Source: Hofstenia miamia
Taxonomy: Eukaryota > Xenacoelomorpha > Acoela
Assembly (NCBI GenBank): GCA_004352715.1
Contig: SCFE01000007.1
Coordinates: 614,101 to 678,100, forward strand
DNA: 64,000 nt
Direction: 5' to 3'
Shown piece by piece: positions 1-11,943 of this stretch. The stretch's first letter is position 1. Every line of letters starts with the position of its first letter. The translations under genes were made by a program, and so were the position numbers. The notes under the pieces are model-generated. The model was not told the DNA's origin. It saw only the letters and a list, made by a program, of their open reading frames with translations, and ran no database searches.

Positions 1-1229
1 AGTTTAGAAAAATGACTTTAAACTAAAAAATATATTTTTCGCAGTGATTACAAATATACTATTTTTTTATTTAGTCTTATAAACTAAACAAAGTAAGAAG
101 GACGATGGACTCCTTTTCTACAGCAGGTGACGAGTTGCCTTCTTGGGATTGGAAGCTTAATGCAATCAATCTATAAGAGTTTTGTATAATTATGAATTTA
201 TTAAATTTAGCTAATTGATTCGATAAATAGCATAACTTCTACATGTTCGTCTCAGTGTTACGTGGATTTACATTAGTTTCTAGCTAATCTAATTAGCTTC
301 GAACAAAATAATATAATATATAATAACTCGCGCGGTCTGGATTCGATTCTTGGCTACACTGGGAAGATAACCATAAATATAACATTTTATAAATTTGACA
401 GCTTGGGGTGAGCTATGGACTTTTGGTTGTTATGCAATTTGAAAACCCCTTGTTTTTAAGATGAGCATTTCAAATAACTTTTCATCGTTTTTTTCATGCG
501 ATGATCAAGGATTGTCAGAACAGCCCAAAATTCAGGCATTTAATATCACATTAAAAACAAACATCATTTATGGTTTTGGTGGTTCGGCGCTCCGTGTAGT
601 AGTACCAGACTTGTCAGCGAGTCGAGGTAAGCACTGCAATGGATACACAACGAACCCAAAATTAACCATTTTAGGTAAAGAAAATTTATAGATCTGCTTT
701 TCAATTTGATTGTGCAGATTTGTCTTATTTTTTGATTCAATATATATTTTTTATAATCATATTTTAAAATGTTTTTTAAATAATAGTAAGGGCAATGCAA
801 GGAATTATAAACGTTCAATGTTTTTAAAAAATATTATCGAGGTAAAACAATCTTCATTGAAAGCCTCTATGTGCAAGCCGAACCGTGACAAACTTATTCA
901 AAAATAAAACGAGCCGAGCCGCCTTAAAAATTTCAGCTTGTCTTACTATTACAATAGATTAATGGAGCTATTTCAGTGGAGTTACTCTAACTTTGGGAGA
1001 ACAGCGTGAGATGTAAATGGGCCCCGCCTTACCCCACCACACCCTCTCTAATTTTATGTATTAAATTTTCAGTAACCGTTTTAGGGTATATTTGATTCTT
1101 TTTACTAAATATTTTGTATCTACATAACTATTAGGCCTTCAAAATTGTCTAAAGATGTTGAATTGAAGAGGTCCCTAATAACATCAATAGTTCCAATGTA
1201 ATGGACAAATCATCATATGAAGTGAGAAT
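1..1229. other. AT-rich intergenic stretch, no gene recognised
   Basis: I see no convincing coding region, RNA gene or repeat here. Short open frames at 461-691 and 710-907 have no recognisable domain and no codon structure that stands out from the AT-rich background. A slightly GC-richer patch near 330-350 was considered as a tRNA-derived element and rejected because the T-arm does not pair. Confidence 0.5.
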
Positions 1230-1588
1230 AAGAAGGATTCGTGAAAGTCAAACAAATGAAAAAATCAGAAAGAATCGAAGACGAAAAAGCAACAGTGCTC
1301 AAATTAATTACTTACTCAGTCGGTGAAGACTTAAATGAAAATCACACATCTGACTTATATAAAGTTGGTAAATACAATTTAAGTAGAAAAACTATTAGAT
1401 CAATTCTACTAACAAGAAAAAAACCGATTTTAGAAAAACAAATTTTAATTAATGCTAGTATATATATATATATATATATATATNNNNNNNNNNNNNNNNN
1501 NNNNNNNNNNNNNNNNNNNNNNNNNNNNNNNNNNNNNNNNNNNNNNNNNNNNNNNNNNNNNNNNNNNNNNNNNNNNNNNNNNNNGCTA

Positions 1589-1622
<34 letters not shown>

Positions 1623-2375
1623 AATAAAGAAGAGCAATTAGAAGAAATTGCTAGCTTAAAAAACGAAAACAACTAATTGAAGAAGGAGAACAATGTAAAA
1701 AGTTAAGAGTTTTAAAATTTATATAAACGCGTTGGAAATAGTTGGAATTAAATTGAAGTTTCATCAGTGTGACTAAGAAAGTGTAATTACAACAATATTA
1801 AACTGAAACAAACATTAAAAATAAAGATATTACCAAGCAAACTTTACCAAATGTTTTCAGTCGCAATATCAATGGATGCTTATCAAAATTTATAGAATTT
1901 GAAGAAATTTTTAAAAATAATGATTATGATGCTATCGCATTACAAGAAACTAAGCTAAATAATGAAATCCAGGATATCATCTAATGCGTAGTGATAGAGA
2001 AAATGGAGGCGGTGGCTTACTTACATATATGATTCAAGATGACAGTTATCATTTTCCAAAAAAATCTTAATGACACTAACTTCTTCGAATATTGAAAGAC
2101 TAAGATATTATGATTTACAAACAACAAATTGGACAGAAATTTTTACTAATTATAATATCCCAAACCAAGCACAAGTAATTGAAGAACATGTTTCGTTCAC
2201 TTTGGAAAAGTGCAGAAGCCAGATTAAATATAAAACTACGTCATGTACTAGAATTAATGATGAGAAACTTGCAACATTTGTTAGAAATAAACTGAGGGCT
2301 ATTAAAAGTAATGATAAATCTTTAAGAAACCAATTGCAAATTGAAATAATAAATTTGGTTATGAATTTATGAAAA
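1230..2375 (+). mobile_element. Degenerate non-LTR retrotransposon (LINE) fragment: end of ORF1 and start of endonuclease
   Basis: About 1241-1480 encodes a basic, ORF1-like segment (SDLYKVGKYNLSRKTIRSIL), like the RNA-binding part of LINE ORF1 proteins. After a (TA)n tract and a 101-base gap, 1850-2045 carries the N-terminal blocks of an apurinic-type endonuclease: an N-G start followed by the hallmark ALQETKL, then a glycine-rich GGGGLLTY stretch in another frame. Position 2070-2372 is an open linker region with the DLQTTNW type of sequence. Stop codons and frameshifts break it, so it is a dead fragment. Clade is uncertain, but EN plus ORF1 exclude a simple LTR element. Confidence 0.6.
1459..1620. 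repeat. (TA)n microsatellite interrupted by a 101-base assembly gap
   Basis: TA runs lie on both sides of Ns at 1484-1584. The same GCTAG seed precedes the TA run on each side, so the two flanks probably overlap and the gap may be an artefact of a polymorphic or unassemblable repeat. Confidence 0.9.
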
Positions 2376-3308
2376 TAAAAATTTTCAAATCTAACAAAAA
2401 GCGAATTTTAATCTGAAATAAAAAGAAAATTGAAGCAGCGAATTAACCTTCTAACGACCAAGAGAAAAAATTACCTTTACTACCACTGCGGTAACTTTTT
2501 ACCCCAACATCGTTAAATAATATTTTTTCTCATTTAAATGAAAAAAATATTAAATGAATTTTCTAAATAGCAAACAAAAGCATATAGAAGTGTACAACTT
2601 AAGTAAGTACAGAGATGTTTATAACCATTCAATTTATAAATATAGTTTTGTTTCGTTAGAAACAATTTTTGCCAGGGGAAGAATAAATATAGTCCTTGCA
2701 AGTTTATGCAGAAAAATTCGACGCTTATGAGTCACATTATTAGCATAATTTAAATACAAAGTCAAAAAATAAAACGTAAGCACCGTATAGTACAATAACT
2801 AAGATGTTGTTGAACATTGTAAATTGCCAACGAGAGCTATCTCCCTGCAAGAATTTGCCCCGCACCACTTGATTCAAAATGTAATTATTGTACAATACGA
2901 CACTCTATTATTCTGCTGCACAATCTTTGCTGCAATGCAATGTGGATAAAAGAAGGATTGTTCCTGACACATTCATGAAGTTATCTTGATATCCAAAGAT
3001 GCTAGAGTGCTCATCCCGTGATCCATTGAGAAGAAGCTGCTAAAGGACCTATTCACTATTTTACGAATGATTCGTGTATATGTTATTTTTGATTCAAGAA
3101 ATAATCGATCTAAGGTCATGCGCGTGAAGAAATTGTCGGAAGTTATATTGCTGTGAGTAGTAAAGATAAGCAGTATTTTATATATTAAGCTTTTTCAAAA
3201 TGATCAGTTTTCAAAAACTTTTTACACTTTTNNNNNNNNNNNNNNNATATATAGATATATATATGCATACATATATATATATATATACAAGTATATATAT
3301 ACACATAT

Positions 3309-3347
<39 letters not shown>

Positions 3348-3929
3348 GAAACCTACCTTTAAGACAACCTTTGTTGACAGAAATAGAAAATTGCCTATGA
3401 TGCTGCAGCTATTTGGTGTCTGTTCATTTTGAAATTAATTGAAGATAGCAAGCTAATATTTTGAAGAAAAAATTCCAATGAATATACTAGATCAAACAGC
3501 TTCTCACAGTAGAATAGCACAATAATTGTAATGTTCTAATATTTATAATTAATTTCATAGTCATAACAAATATAAATACGTATTTATGAGCTTAACGTAT
3601 CATGGGGTAACGTGACTGAGTTTTGAAGTGTAATTTAATAGAAATATGACACATTGAAAAATCATGTCAAATAGTAGAGACACAAAGCATTCTATGTGAA
3701 GCTCTCCTAAAATCTGAAGCATATGTAATACAATTTCACTGAGATATTTGCATCATAAGGTCTGAATGGGGTAATTTTATATACCCCATTGTCGTTAAAG
3801 TGTGAAAATCTATCTAAATGAAGCAAATAACTTAAATACTTATTTTACAAGAGATTCAATGAAGATCAACATTTAGAATTGAAGAATAGGTTGATAAAAG
3901 CATTGCTCTACATGCAATGAAGTAATAAA
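2376..3929. repeat. Non-coding AT-rich stretch with TA-rich microsatellite
   Basis: No gene is seen. A 15-base gap (3232-3246) is followed by an imperfect TA/CA/GA-interrupted microsatellite at 3247-3342. The remainder looks like unstructured AT-rich DNA. Confidence 0.6.
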
Positions 3930-4625
3930 CGAAAATTCTTCGATGTTTTCATGTCTTAGCTGCAAAACTAAAATGCATCTTAACCAACGTTGCACTGGCT
4001 TCAACAAGCCCTGAATTGAGACTCTTATTCACTACTATCGTCACCTCTTAACGTTCTGGTCTGATTGTGTGGATAAGAATGCTCCGGAATCATTTAAACC
4101 TTCTTTGGAATTAATTAATATTACAGAAAATATAGAACGTATTTCTGAGGAAATTAAGATTCTCTCTAACCCAACAATTGATAATTTGAAAACGTGTATC
4201 AGTTGATGACCAGTTTTTTTTTCATTTAAAGAAGAAATAAAATATCTTATGGAAATTCCATTGGAGAAAGTCACAAAAGCTATTCCGATATCCTCAGGAA
4301 AAATATTACAAATAGCATCAATTCTTTAGAAAATACACAGTTTGATGTTTTAAAAACGATTGAAACTAATTCGCATCAGTTAGTAAAGGCTGCTGAAAAA
4401 ACAGCAATAAAAGAGGCTCAATTAGAGAAAGAATACCGAGAAAAAAACTTAATTATTTTCGGAATCAAAGAATAAAAAGATGAAGAAAAATGAAGAAGAA
4501 GTTAATATATTACTAAAAGAATGTAGTAGTACTGCAAGTAACCCCCATCATACGTTGGCACAGACATCTAAAAGTGAACATTATAATATTACTTTTGTAC
4601 ATAAGTGAACTGATGCTTCAATACA
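3930..4625 (+). mobile_element. CR1-like LINE ORF1 remnant with PHD-finger and coiled-coil parts
   Basis: In one frame near 3945-4075 a PHD-like zinc-finger remnant reads SCLSCKTKMHLNQRCTGF and later FWSDC, the C-x2-C, H-x2-C and W-x2-C pattern. Next come a helical/coiled-coil stretch with repeated I/L heptads (4090-4430) and the phrase REKNLIIFGIKE at about 4435-4475, which is typical of the start of the RNA-binding domain in CR1-type ORF1 proteins. Several stops (for example after FNKP and IKE) show decay. A (TA)n run at 4668-4699 ends the recognisable part. Confidence 0.6.
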
Positions 4626-4664
4626 TTGGTTTTTACATATTTTAAAGTTCGCCTGGATTATTCA

Positions 4665-4667
<3 letters not shown>

Positions 4668-4699
<32 letters not shown>
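4668..4699. repeat. (TA)n microsatellite
   Basis: Uninterrupted TA dinucleotides, about 16 units, between the LINE ORF1 remnant and the Penelope remnant. Confidence 0.95.
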
Positions 4700-4702
<3 letters not shown>

Positions 4703-4729
4703 GACAGTAAAAAAATTAATTTTTTCTGT

Positions 4730-5444
4730 TGATCATATTTCTTTCTTAATATATATTGATTCAGAGATTCTTGTGAAACAACAATCTTCAGCAATCAGAT
4801 TAAGAATATGATTAATTGTGTTTTCAACAGTTATGCTCTTAAATATCAATTTAGCATCAATACTTGTTTTTTCTTTGTTTGTATTTAAAGCAGTTTTAAT
4901 TTTACTAAGAAATGTTATGTATTTACTAATTTGTATTTTTTCGACGTAATGATTAAAGAATGCTATCAATAAGCCATTTCGATCATTTATATTTGTATGA
5001 CTATATCATTAACAGTGCAGGCCTAAGTAGAGGACCTTTAGCATTTTTATGAACTTATGCTAATCTATAAAATCTAGGAGGTTGACTTAATCTCTGAAAA
5101 TCTTTCAAAAAGTACTTACTATTTTTACGTTTCTATATTTTTTTGTTCCAGACTTCTTCTTCATGAACAAAAATGCTCTTTTTTAATTTAAATATGTGTC
5201 AAAATATTCTAAAATAGTTTGCTTCAATCAGTTACTACGATTCTATTGCCATTGCAAGAGCTTGATGCATACAGAGATGTATCATTTCTAATTCTGTCTA
5301 TTAATAAGAGCTTTTATTTTTTGAGAATTTTTGAGTAAGCAATTGATTTATTTCTTTTTCTAATTTATTCATTGAATAAATATGGATTTGTTCTTAATAG
5401 AAATTAAAGTGTGAAGTTCTTCATGTTGATCGTTTACTTTAAGA

Positions 5445-5480
<36 letters not shown>

Positions 5481-5720
5481 GAAAATAAATCAATTTTGTT
5501 TTTATGATTGTTCCCGATGTCATTGATTGTTCTACGGTTCAGAATTTGCAGAAGTATCATCATTTTTCAAGCTCTAACTCGTTTTTAGAGTTTTTAACTG
5601 TATCTTTTAGAATAGATCTTAAAGTTTCGAATTGGCTTTCCCTGAAAAAAATATCAAAATTTTCTTCTACAACACGATCTATTTCCGATATTAAAAATAT
5701 AATATCATATATTTAAAATT
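4730..5720 (-). mobile_element. Penelope-like element (PLE) remnant: N-terminus and start of reverse transcriptase
   Basis: Read on the minus strand, 5030-5085 gives PPRFYRLA, a stop, then VHKNAKGPLLRP. This matches the Penelope RT signature (xFYGLPKIHK...PLRPIV). Downstream (4733-4969) a frame continues into a helical RT-like segment, and upstream (5250-5716) are Glu/Lys-rich helical pieces of the kind found at PLE N-termini. A (TA)n run at 5447-5478 interrupts it, and stops are present, so this copy is inactive. Confidence 0.6.
5447..5478. repeat. (TA)n microsatellite
   Basis: Sixteen TA units inside the Penelope remnant. Confidence 0.95.
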
Positions 5721-5853
5721 AACATATCTTAGCATAGTGCAGCATGGTTTCTGTTTCTATTGGATTAAAAATAAGCCAATGAAGCAGTGAGATGTTCCTA
5801 AAGGAAGTAAAAGAATATAAACATTCAGCAAATAAATCTTATTTAGTTTTGAA

Positions 5854-6235
5854 ATGCATTTTAATGAAAGCAACTTTGAAGATGGTGGTTTCGTTGACTG
5901 GGGCGTTGGTAATTTGTCAGATGCCGATTTAACAGTTTGGTTAATTTATATTTCCATTGTTATTATTGGTCTACCTGGCAATATTCTAGTAATCTACTGT
6001 TTTATATTCAGTCCCTATTTGAAAAAGTGGAAGAAGGAAACAAAGATGTCGATATTCATCATTTCTTTGGGAATTTGTGATGTTCTCACAAGTCTTAATG
6101 TCTGCGCATTTTATGTGTTTGGTAACCATGTTTCCCAATATATAAGCAATATATTTACATGCAAGGTAGATTACATTTATTTATGTTAAATATTTCGTTT
6201 ATATTTGTTAAAAGAAGCATGTATATAATATGAGT

Positions 6236-6269
<34 letters not shown>

Positions 6270-7605
6270 NNNNNNNNNNNNNNNNNNNNNNNNNNNNNNN
6301 NNNNNNNNNNNNNNNNNNNNNNNNNNNNNNNNNNNNNNNNNNNNNNNNNNNNNNNNNNNNNNNNNNNNNNNNNNNNNNNNNNNNNNNNNNNNNNNNNNNN
6401 NNNNNNNNNNNNNNNNNNNNNNNNNNNNNNNNNNNNNNNNNNNNNNNNNNNNNNNNNNNNNNNNNNNNNNNNNNNNNNNNNNNNNNNNNNTATATATATA
6501 TACATTGGTGTACAAAAGTCTGAAAGTAGCCATAAAATTGCACATACAGGGCTCCTTCATTTATCTGTGACAAATGCACGTGGTGAATATGAGTTTTGCA
6601 TGATTGTTACATAGATGTCATCCAAAAATTTTTATTGATTTCATGCAAGTTTAATAATGAAAAGTTTTTTTAGTGTGTTTGAAAGACTTGTAGTAAAAAA
6701 TGGCAGTTTAATAAAGGTTTAGGCTCTATAGTGAGTATATTTCGAAATTTAAGAAATTCTACCTTTTTTAAAACAAATTTTTGCTAACAACGACTGTATA
6801 AATATTTTTCAAATAATCTTATTTTAATTTCATATGATGGCCATTGAAATTGATATATAATAAATTACACTTAAAACAATTTAGATCTTTGGAAGTATGT
6901 ATTTTTATGATGGCATAGCAATTGCATCTTCATGGCAAATCGCGATGGTAGCAGTTGAAAGATATTTAGCTGTTTGCCACCCAGTTTATCATAGAACAAA
7001 ATTTTCAAATCTACATATATCTATCTTGATAATTATAACATATATTATGGGGTTCTGTACATTTTTCATTCACATGCCGATTTTATTCTACATAAATGAA
7101 GAAGGAGTTTGCACTACTACATTTTTCGAGTTATCTTATGAAGTTAAGGTTTTCCAAGCAATTTCATCTCTAATATTTTTTCTAATAATGCCTTCAGGGA
7201 TAATAGTTGGCTTATATTCAAAGATTTATTCAACACTTAAAAAGGCGACACAAAGTGCGAATCTCAAGAAAGCTAGCCTGAATGTTCTAAAAACATCTGT
7301 AATTGTAAGCTTTCAATTATAAAACTAATGGTTTGCTATAAATCCAAATTATATACCATGAATTAATTTTTGCTTAGGTATACATTGGGTTTGGAATATG
7401 CAATTTTCCAGCTGTTTTCTATTGGTTTTATGACATTTATATGCAGGTCGTTATTGATTTCAGTGGTCCACGTTGGCAAATCTTGATGATACTCATGTCA
7501 TTTAGTTGTTGCTTGAATCCTGTGATATATGCCTTCAGCATTCCTGAATTTCGTAAAGCAATTATGGATGTACTATTAGTGGTCGATTTTTTTAAAACTA
7601 AATAA
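5854..7605 (+). CDS. Class A (rhodopsin-like) G-protein-coupled receptor, three exons, 319 aa
   Basis: Seven-helix plasma-membrane receptor that would signal through heterotrimeric G proteins; ligand unknown. Exons are 5854-6165, 6885-7304 and 7378-7605, joined in phase 0 with GT-AG introns (donors AAG|GTAGAT and ATT|GTAAGC; acceptors TTTAG and GCTTAG). Residues visible: N-glycosylation sites N4 and N19-N20 region, GxxGN with N43 (TM1), D76 in LGICD (TM2), C103 at the outer end of TM3, ERY at 129-131 (DRY equivalent), C180 in extracellular loop 2, P207 in TM5, CNFP 252-255 (CWxP equivalent) and NPVIY 291-295 in TM7, followed by the helix-8-like FRKAI. The 319-residue length is normal for the family. 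An AATAAA lies at 7609-7614, directly after the stop. The second intracellular loop (HRTKFSN) resembles that of the GPCR at 53585-59207. Orphan peptide- or amine-type receptor; subfamily not determined. Confidence 0.9.
6166..6884 (+). other. Intron 1 of the GPCR gene, containing (TA)n and an assembly gap
   Basis: The intron begins GTAGAT and ends TTTAG. It contains a TA run at 6240-6269, a 221-base gap (6270-6490) and more TA on the far side. Its true length is therefore uncertain. No other feature is seen. Confidence 0.8.
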
Positions 7606-8744
7606 TTCAATAAATCGCAAAACCAAGCGTCTAATTGATGTCAATTTCTTTTAGGCTATAGTATTTAAGGAATTTGTATTGCACCAAAATTAACTGTTTT
7701 TAGGTTTTAAATTTATATAATTGCATTTATATTATTAAAATACTTACATTATTTCTTAATTTTGCATTTACCTAAAAAATGTAGATGAAATATTATACTG
7801 CATGATTGAGCCCAAGAATTATCCTTGACTAGATTAAATTCGTTGTCAGGCTTAATTTTGACGTTATTGCTCAAAAATAGTTAATTTGAGCACCTTTGGA
7901 TGCACAAAATTGTTGTATTAATGAAGTATACTTTTCATCAAAAGCAACTTATTTTGAGAAAATTATTTAATAAATTAAGATTCACTGCATTTCTTGATTA
8001 ATGATCTCCACTAAAATATACTGGGCAGTGCATCATTTGAAAATGCAAAGCATATTTTGGGAAAATTGAGGAGCAAGTATGAAAAAATTGGTTTATACTG
8101 TTTATATTTAATAGGCATGCCCAAAAACTTCTCAAATTTCCAAATGGTATTATCTTAGACATTGTATATCATTTTCTACACAACCTTCTTTTTGACAAAA
8201 ACGTAGAGTAATTTCAACTGAGTCGATTGTTGTAGCCTGTATTCAAAGTTAGATTCTTGAATAATGAAACTTTTGTGTTTACATAATACTGTAAAGCAAA
8301 CCTTTATCAAAAAATACTTGTAACCATTGAAGTTAGACGAAAAAATCGAATACTTTGCTATAATAAGTCTGCCAACAACTTAAGTAAAAATAGAATGCGA
8401 CAATGAACAAATTTATTGAACCGATTCAAAAGCAACTTTCATACAATTTCTAGTAGAAATATAAATTTGTAATGATATTTTGATGCCAGTAGGGTCATTT
8501 ACTTAAGCTTCACCTTATTTTAATTAGTGCTTATAGTGTTTGAGTTGTTTACCCTTATTTAGTTTCTATTTACGTGATAACATGTTCAGTTTGGTGGTTT
8601 TGTATAAACTGTTGTAATGCTTAGTAAATTAGTTTGTGTTCAACGTTTATTTACAGTCACTTTGAAACGATGCTAATATATATATATTTATATATTTATA
8701 TATATTATGTCGAACCTTCGAATGTCTGAATATTTGTTGCACCA

Positions 8745-8745
<1 letters not shown>
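7606..8745. other. AT-rich intergenic stretch downstream of the GPCR
   Basis: Contains the candidate AATAAA polyadenylation signal at 7609-7614 and otherwise nothing I can name. There are imperfect TA-rich runs near 8680-8705. Confidence 0.5.
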
Positions 8746-8747
<2 letters not shown>

Positions 8748-8778
<31 letters not shown>

Positions 8779-8936
8779 NNNNNNNNNNNNNNNNNNNNNN
8801 NNNNNNNNNNNNNNNNNNNNNNNNNNNNNNNNNNNNNNNNNNNNNNNNNNNNNNNNNNNNNNNNNNNNNNNNNNNNNNNNNNNNNNNNNNNNNNNNNNNN
8901 NNNNNNNNNNNNNNNNNNNNNNNNNNNNNNNNNNNN

Positions 8937-8966
<30 letters not shown>
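8748..8966. repeat. (TA)n microsatellite with a 158-base gap
   Basis: TA runs at 8748-8778 and 8937-8966 flank Ns at 8779-8936. The repeat directly adjoins the 3' end of the Penelope-like element on the minus strand. Confidence 0.9.
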
Positions 8967-8967
<1 letters not shown>

Positions 8968-8989
8968 TATATAAAAACAAATTTATTCG

Positions 8990-9430
8990 AAATCATACAT
9001 GTTTCGCTACATAATCATAGCTTCATCAGTGATGAAATTGAGGGAAATTATAGATGGCTTTAGAATAAATGTAATACTTTGAAACTATTTAATTTTTTAT
9101 TTAGTAGATTGATGTTGCATTCTTTTATAATAATTGCTTCGGCTATTTTCGTGTCATTGGTTTTAGTTATATTAAAATTTTCTTTCTGTGGCTGATGGTA
9201 ATGACAATAAATTTCAGATTTTAAATAGCCTTTAAGGTGTTCTTTTGTCCTAGTTTGTAGATGTCGTCTTGTTTCCCCAATGTATGAGGCTGAACACTCA
9301 TCACAATTATATTTGTAGACAATGGAGGAAACCAAGTGCATTGGAATAGGATCTTTGTTACTGAAAAATGATGAAGTCTTTGTTGAAGTAAATGTTGGAA
9401 TTATTTTTGTTTCATTATATTCAATTGAAT
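8990..9430 (-). mobile_element. Penelope-like element 3' end with open GIY-YIG endonuclease domain
   Basis: The minus-strand frame from about 9420 to 9060 is open and encodes the C-terminal nuclease of a PLE: a linker, then VYKYNCDECSASYIGETRRH, followed by RTKEHLKG, a histidine-containing segment (HYHQPQ) and a terminal LNKKLNSFKVLHLF. The cysteine pair before YIG, the R-x3-H and the E-H of the GIY-YIG fold are all visible. This is the nicking domain used in target priming. The RT part is missing, so the copy is 5'-truncated. Its 3' non-coding part carries a CTGATGA...GCGAAAC stem-loop (9001-9029, listed separately) and then runs into (TA)n. Confidence 0.8.
9001..9029 (-). ncRNA. Hammerhead-like stem-loop at the Penelope 3' end
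   Basis: Minus strand: CTGATGA, one A, stem GCTA, an 8-base loop, stem TAGC, then GAAAC. The two conserved boxes are those of the hammerhead ribozyme core, which Penelope-like elements are known to carry. However, there is an extra base between box 1 and stem II, and I did not find stems I and III, so cleavage activity is only inferred. The same layout with different stem sequences occurs at 49723-49746 and 59678-59703. Confidence 0.45.
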
Positions 9431-9883
9431 TACATTATTAAGGCAAAAGTAATAGAAATTTAATGTCACTAGTAAAAAAATTTTTCTGCATCCATATATA
9501 ACTTGATATTTTTTGTCAAACGTTTTCAAAATATTTGCAAATTATTCTTACATAATTTAATGAATAATTGCTACATTTTTAGCAAACACCTTAATATCTT
9601 ATCAAGTTTTGTAATTTATGGAAGAAGTTACCAAGATCGTACCAATTATTGCAAATTTCATTGACAAAACCTGGATTCAAGAAATGAAATTTTAAATATA
9701 TTGATTTCATGATATCATATTTTAAAAAATATTTTGAAAATTATCCAAAGATTTGTTAAATATCTTTGAATAAACTGCTAAGCTTAAATATAGTAACATT
9801 TTAGCATTATGAAAATTTCTGGCTTTCACTATTTGTTCAACATTTTCCATTTTTCGGTGAACATATTTATATACAGTACTGGC
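9431..9883. other. AT-rich stretch, nothing recognised
   Basis: No coding or repeat signal found between the Penelope fragment and the Tc1 left terminus. Confidence 0.5.
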
Positions 9884-11765
9884 CAAAAGTTTGGGAACAG
9901 TAACCCGTTTAAAGCATGTTTTATGTTATTTCCTGGAAACTTTGTAAAATTCCTGGAATTCCCAATTTTTTCTTAGCATATACAACAGATTCATTTAGCC
10001 AATCAAATTAACACAACTTTAGATTTACACACAATACATTCTTACTGAAAAAGCACTATCATTATAGTTTGAAATATGGTCTGTGGTAGTGAAACTTCAA
10101 CAACAAAGCGTGCTCAAATTCATATCTTGTACAAGGAGGGATTCAATTATCACGCTATAGCTGTTATAATGGGCAGGTCAGTATCTTCGTTATCCAGAAG
10201 TGTTACTCACTATCAGCAACTGCAAAATTTTTCCTCGCGCAAGCAGTCTGGAATACCAAATGTGACAACCCCTCAGACTAACCGTCTCATTCACCGTTAT
10301 GTCTTCAATCAACCATTCTCTTCATCTTCTAAAGTCAAAGCAAATCTAGGTGTGGTAGTGCAGAATGTATCAACATGCACCAATTGAATACTACTTTTGA
10401 CCTTCCATCTTGCAAACCGGCAGCCAAACCCGGATTGTTTTCAAAGAACATTCGAGACCACTTCAGCTTCTGCAGGCAATACCAACACTACACCCCTGAG
10501 ATGTGGCATCAAGTAATGTTTAGTAACGAATCCAAGATTTGCCAGTTATTATCATACTTGCAACACATTCAATGACCAAGAAACCAAAGATTCAACACAT
10601 GTTACACAAAACAAACTGTTTGCTCAGCACCTTCTACGATGATTTGGGGTGCTATGACTGCGAATGGGCGTGCTGGTCTGCATTTTGTTCCTCACAATGA
10701 GACAGTCACAGCCAAGGCCTACCTCAAAATAATTCAGGAGAAAGTTCCTATGTTTATGCAGCTTCACAGAACACCTGTATTACAACAAGATGGTGCTCCT
10801 TGCCACAGCGCCAAAGTTGTGAAACAGTGGATTGCATCACAAGACTTTCGGCTGCTTGAGAACTGGTCGGGAAACTCCCCAGATCTCAACGTCATAGAAA
10901 ATTGCTGGCATCACATCAAAAACTGTCTGAGGAAGTGGTAATACACATCANCAAACTGGCAGCCAAACCCTGATTGTCTTCAAAGAACATTCTAGACCGG
11001 TTGCGTTCTGCAGGCAATACCAACACTACACCCCTGAGATTTGGCATTAAGTAATGTTTAGTGACTAATCCAAGATTTGCCAGTTTACATCATACCGGCC
11101 ACACGTTCGATTACCAAGAAACCAAAGGTTCAACACATGCGAAACCTTTCTGCTCAGCACCTTCTGTGATGATTTGGGATGCTATAACTGTGAATCGGCG
11201 TGCTGGTCTGCATTTTGTTCCTCACAATGAGACAGTTACAGCCAAGGCTTACCTCAAAATAATTCAAGTAGAAAGTTCCCATATTTATGCAGCTTCGCAG
11301 AACATCTGTACTATAACAAGATGGTGCTCCTTGCCACAGCGCCAAAGTTGTGAAACAGTTGATTGCATCACAAGACTTTCGGCTTCTTGAAAACTGGCCG
11401 GGAAACTCCCCAGATCTCAACGTCATAGAAAATTGCTGGCATCACATCAAAAACTGTCTGAGGAAGTGGTAATACACATCACTCGACGATCTGAATGAGC
11501 AAATTAAAGTGGTATGGTGCACAGAGATTACTGATGAGTATTGTAGAAAGCTGGTCGAGTCAATGTCAAATCACATTGCAGCGTGTTTGGCCAATAATGG
11601 GCAAAATATTAATGAGTTTTTCTGAATTAACTATTTACTGTCTACATGGTGTTATCATATTTTTTCTACATTGTGTTATTATATTGTTTCTACATTGCGT
11701 TTTTTAGTGTAAAGTACAAAAATTTCTAAATTTGGAAAGTTTTCCCAAACTCTTGGCCAGTACTG
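9884..11765 (+). mobile_element. Tc1-like DNA transposon with both terminal inverted repeats; disrupted transposase
   Basis: The left end CAGTACTGGCCAAAAGTTTG follows a TA. The right end (about 11738-11765) is its inverted copy and ends GGCCAGTACTG. The transposase is split: a helix-turn-helix N-terminal part at 10076-10387, a middle part at 10375-10575 where the first catalytic Asp is replaced (VMFSNESK instead of an FSDES-type block), and the C-terminal catalytic part at 10639-10941 with D in LQQDGAPCH and E in SPDLNVIENCW. I count 35 residues between this D and E (Tc1 proper has 34). A second, diverged copy of the middle and C-terminal parts follows a single N at 10951. The element is not functional as assembled. 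Confidence 0.85.
10952..11473 (+). repeat. Second, diverged copy of the Tc1 transposase middle/C-terminal region
   Basis: Starting right after the N at 10951, this stretch repeats 10412-10950 at roughly 90 percent identity by eye, with its own frameshifts (for example AATTCAAGTAG at about 11260). Both copies reach the same AATACACATCA point near their ends. This looks like two genomic copies joined during assembly, or a tandem internal duplication. Confidence 0.8.
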
Positions 11766-11769
11766 AATA

Positions 11770-11943
11770 CATATATATATATATATATATATATANNNNN
11801 NNNNNNNNNNNNNNNNNNNNNNNNNNNNNNNNNNNNNNNNNNNNNNNNNNNNNNNNNNNNNNNNNNNNNNNNNNNNNNNNNNNNNNNNNNNNNNNNNNNN
11901 NNNNNNNNNNNNNNNNNNNNNNNNNNNNNNNTATAAATATATA
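11770..11943. repeat. (TA)n microsatellite with a 136-base gap
   Basis: TA from 11770 to 11795, Ns at 11796-11931, and a short TA-rich tail. It abuts the right Tc1 terminus, in line with the TA target preference of that superfamily. Confidence 0.9.

Noticed and set aside
300-350. tRNA or tRNA-derived SINE with a GATTCGATTC box
   Set aside because: The five bases on either side of TTCGATT do not pair, and no A box or acceptor stem was found.
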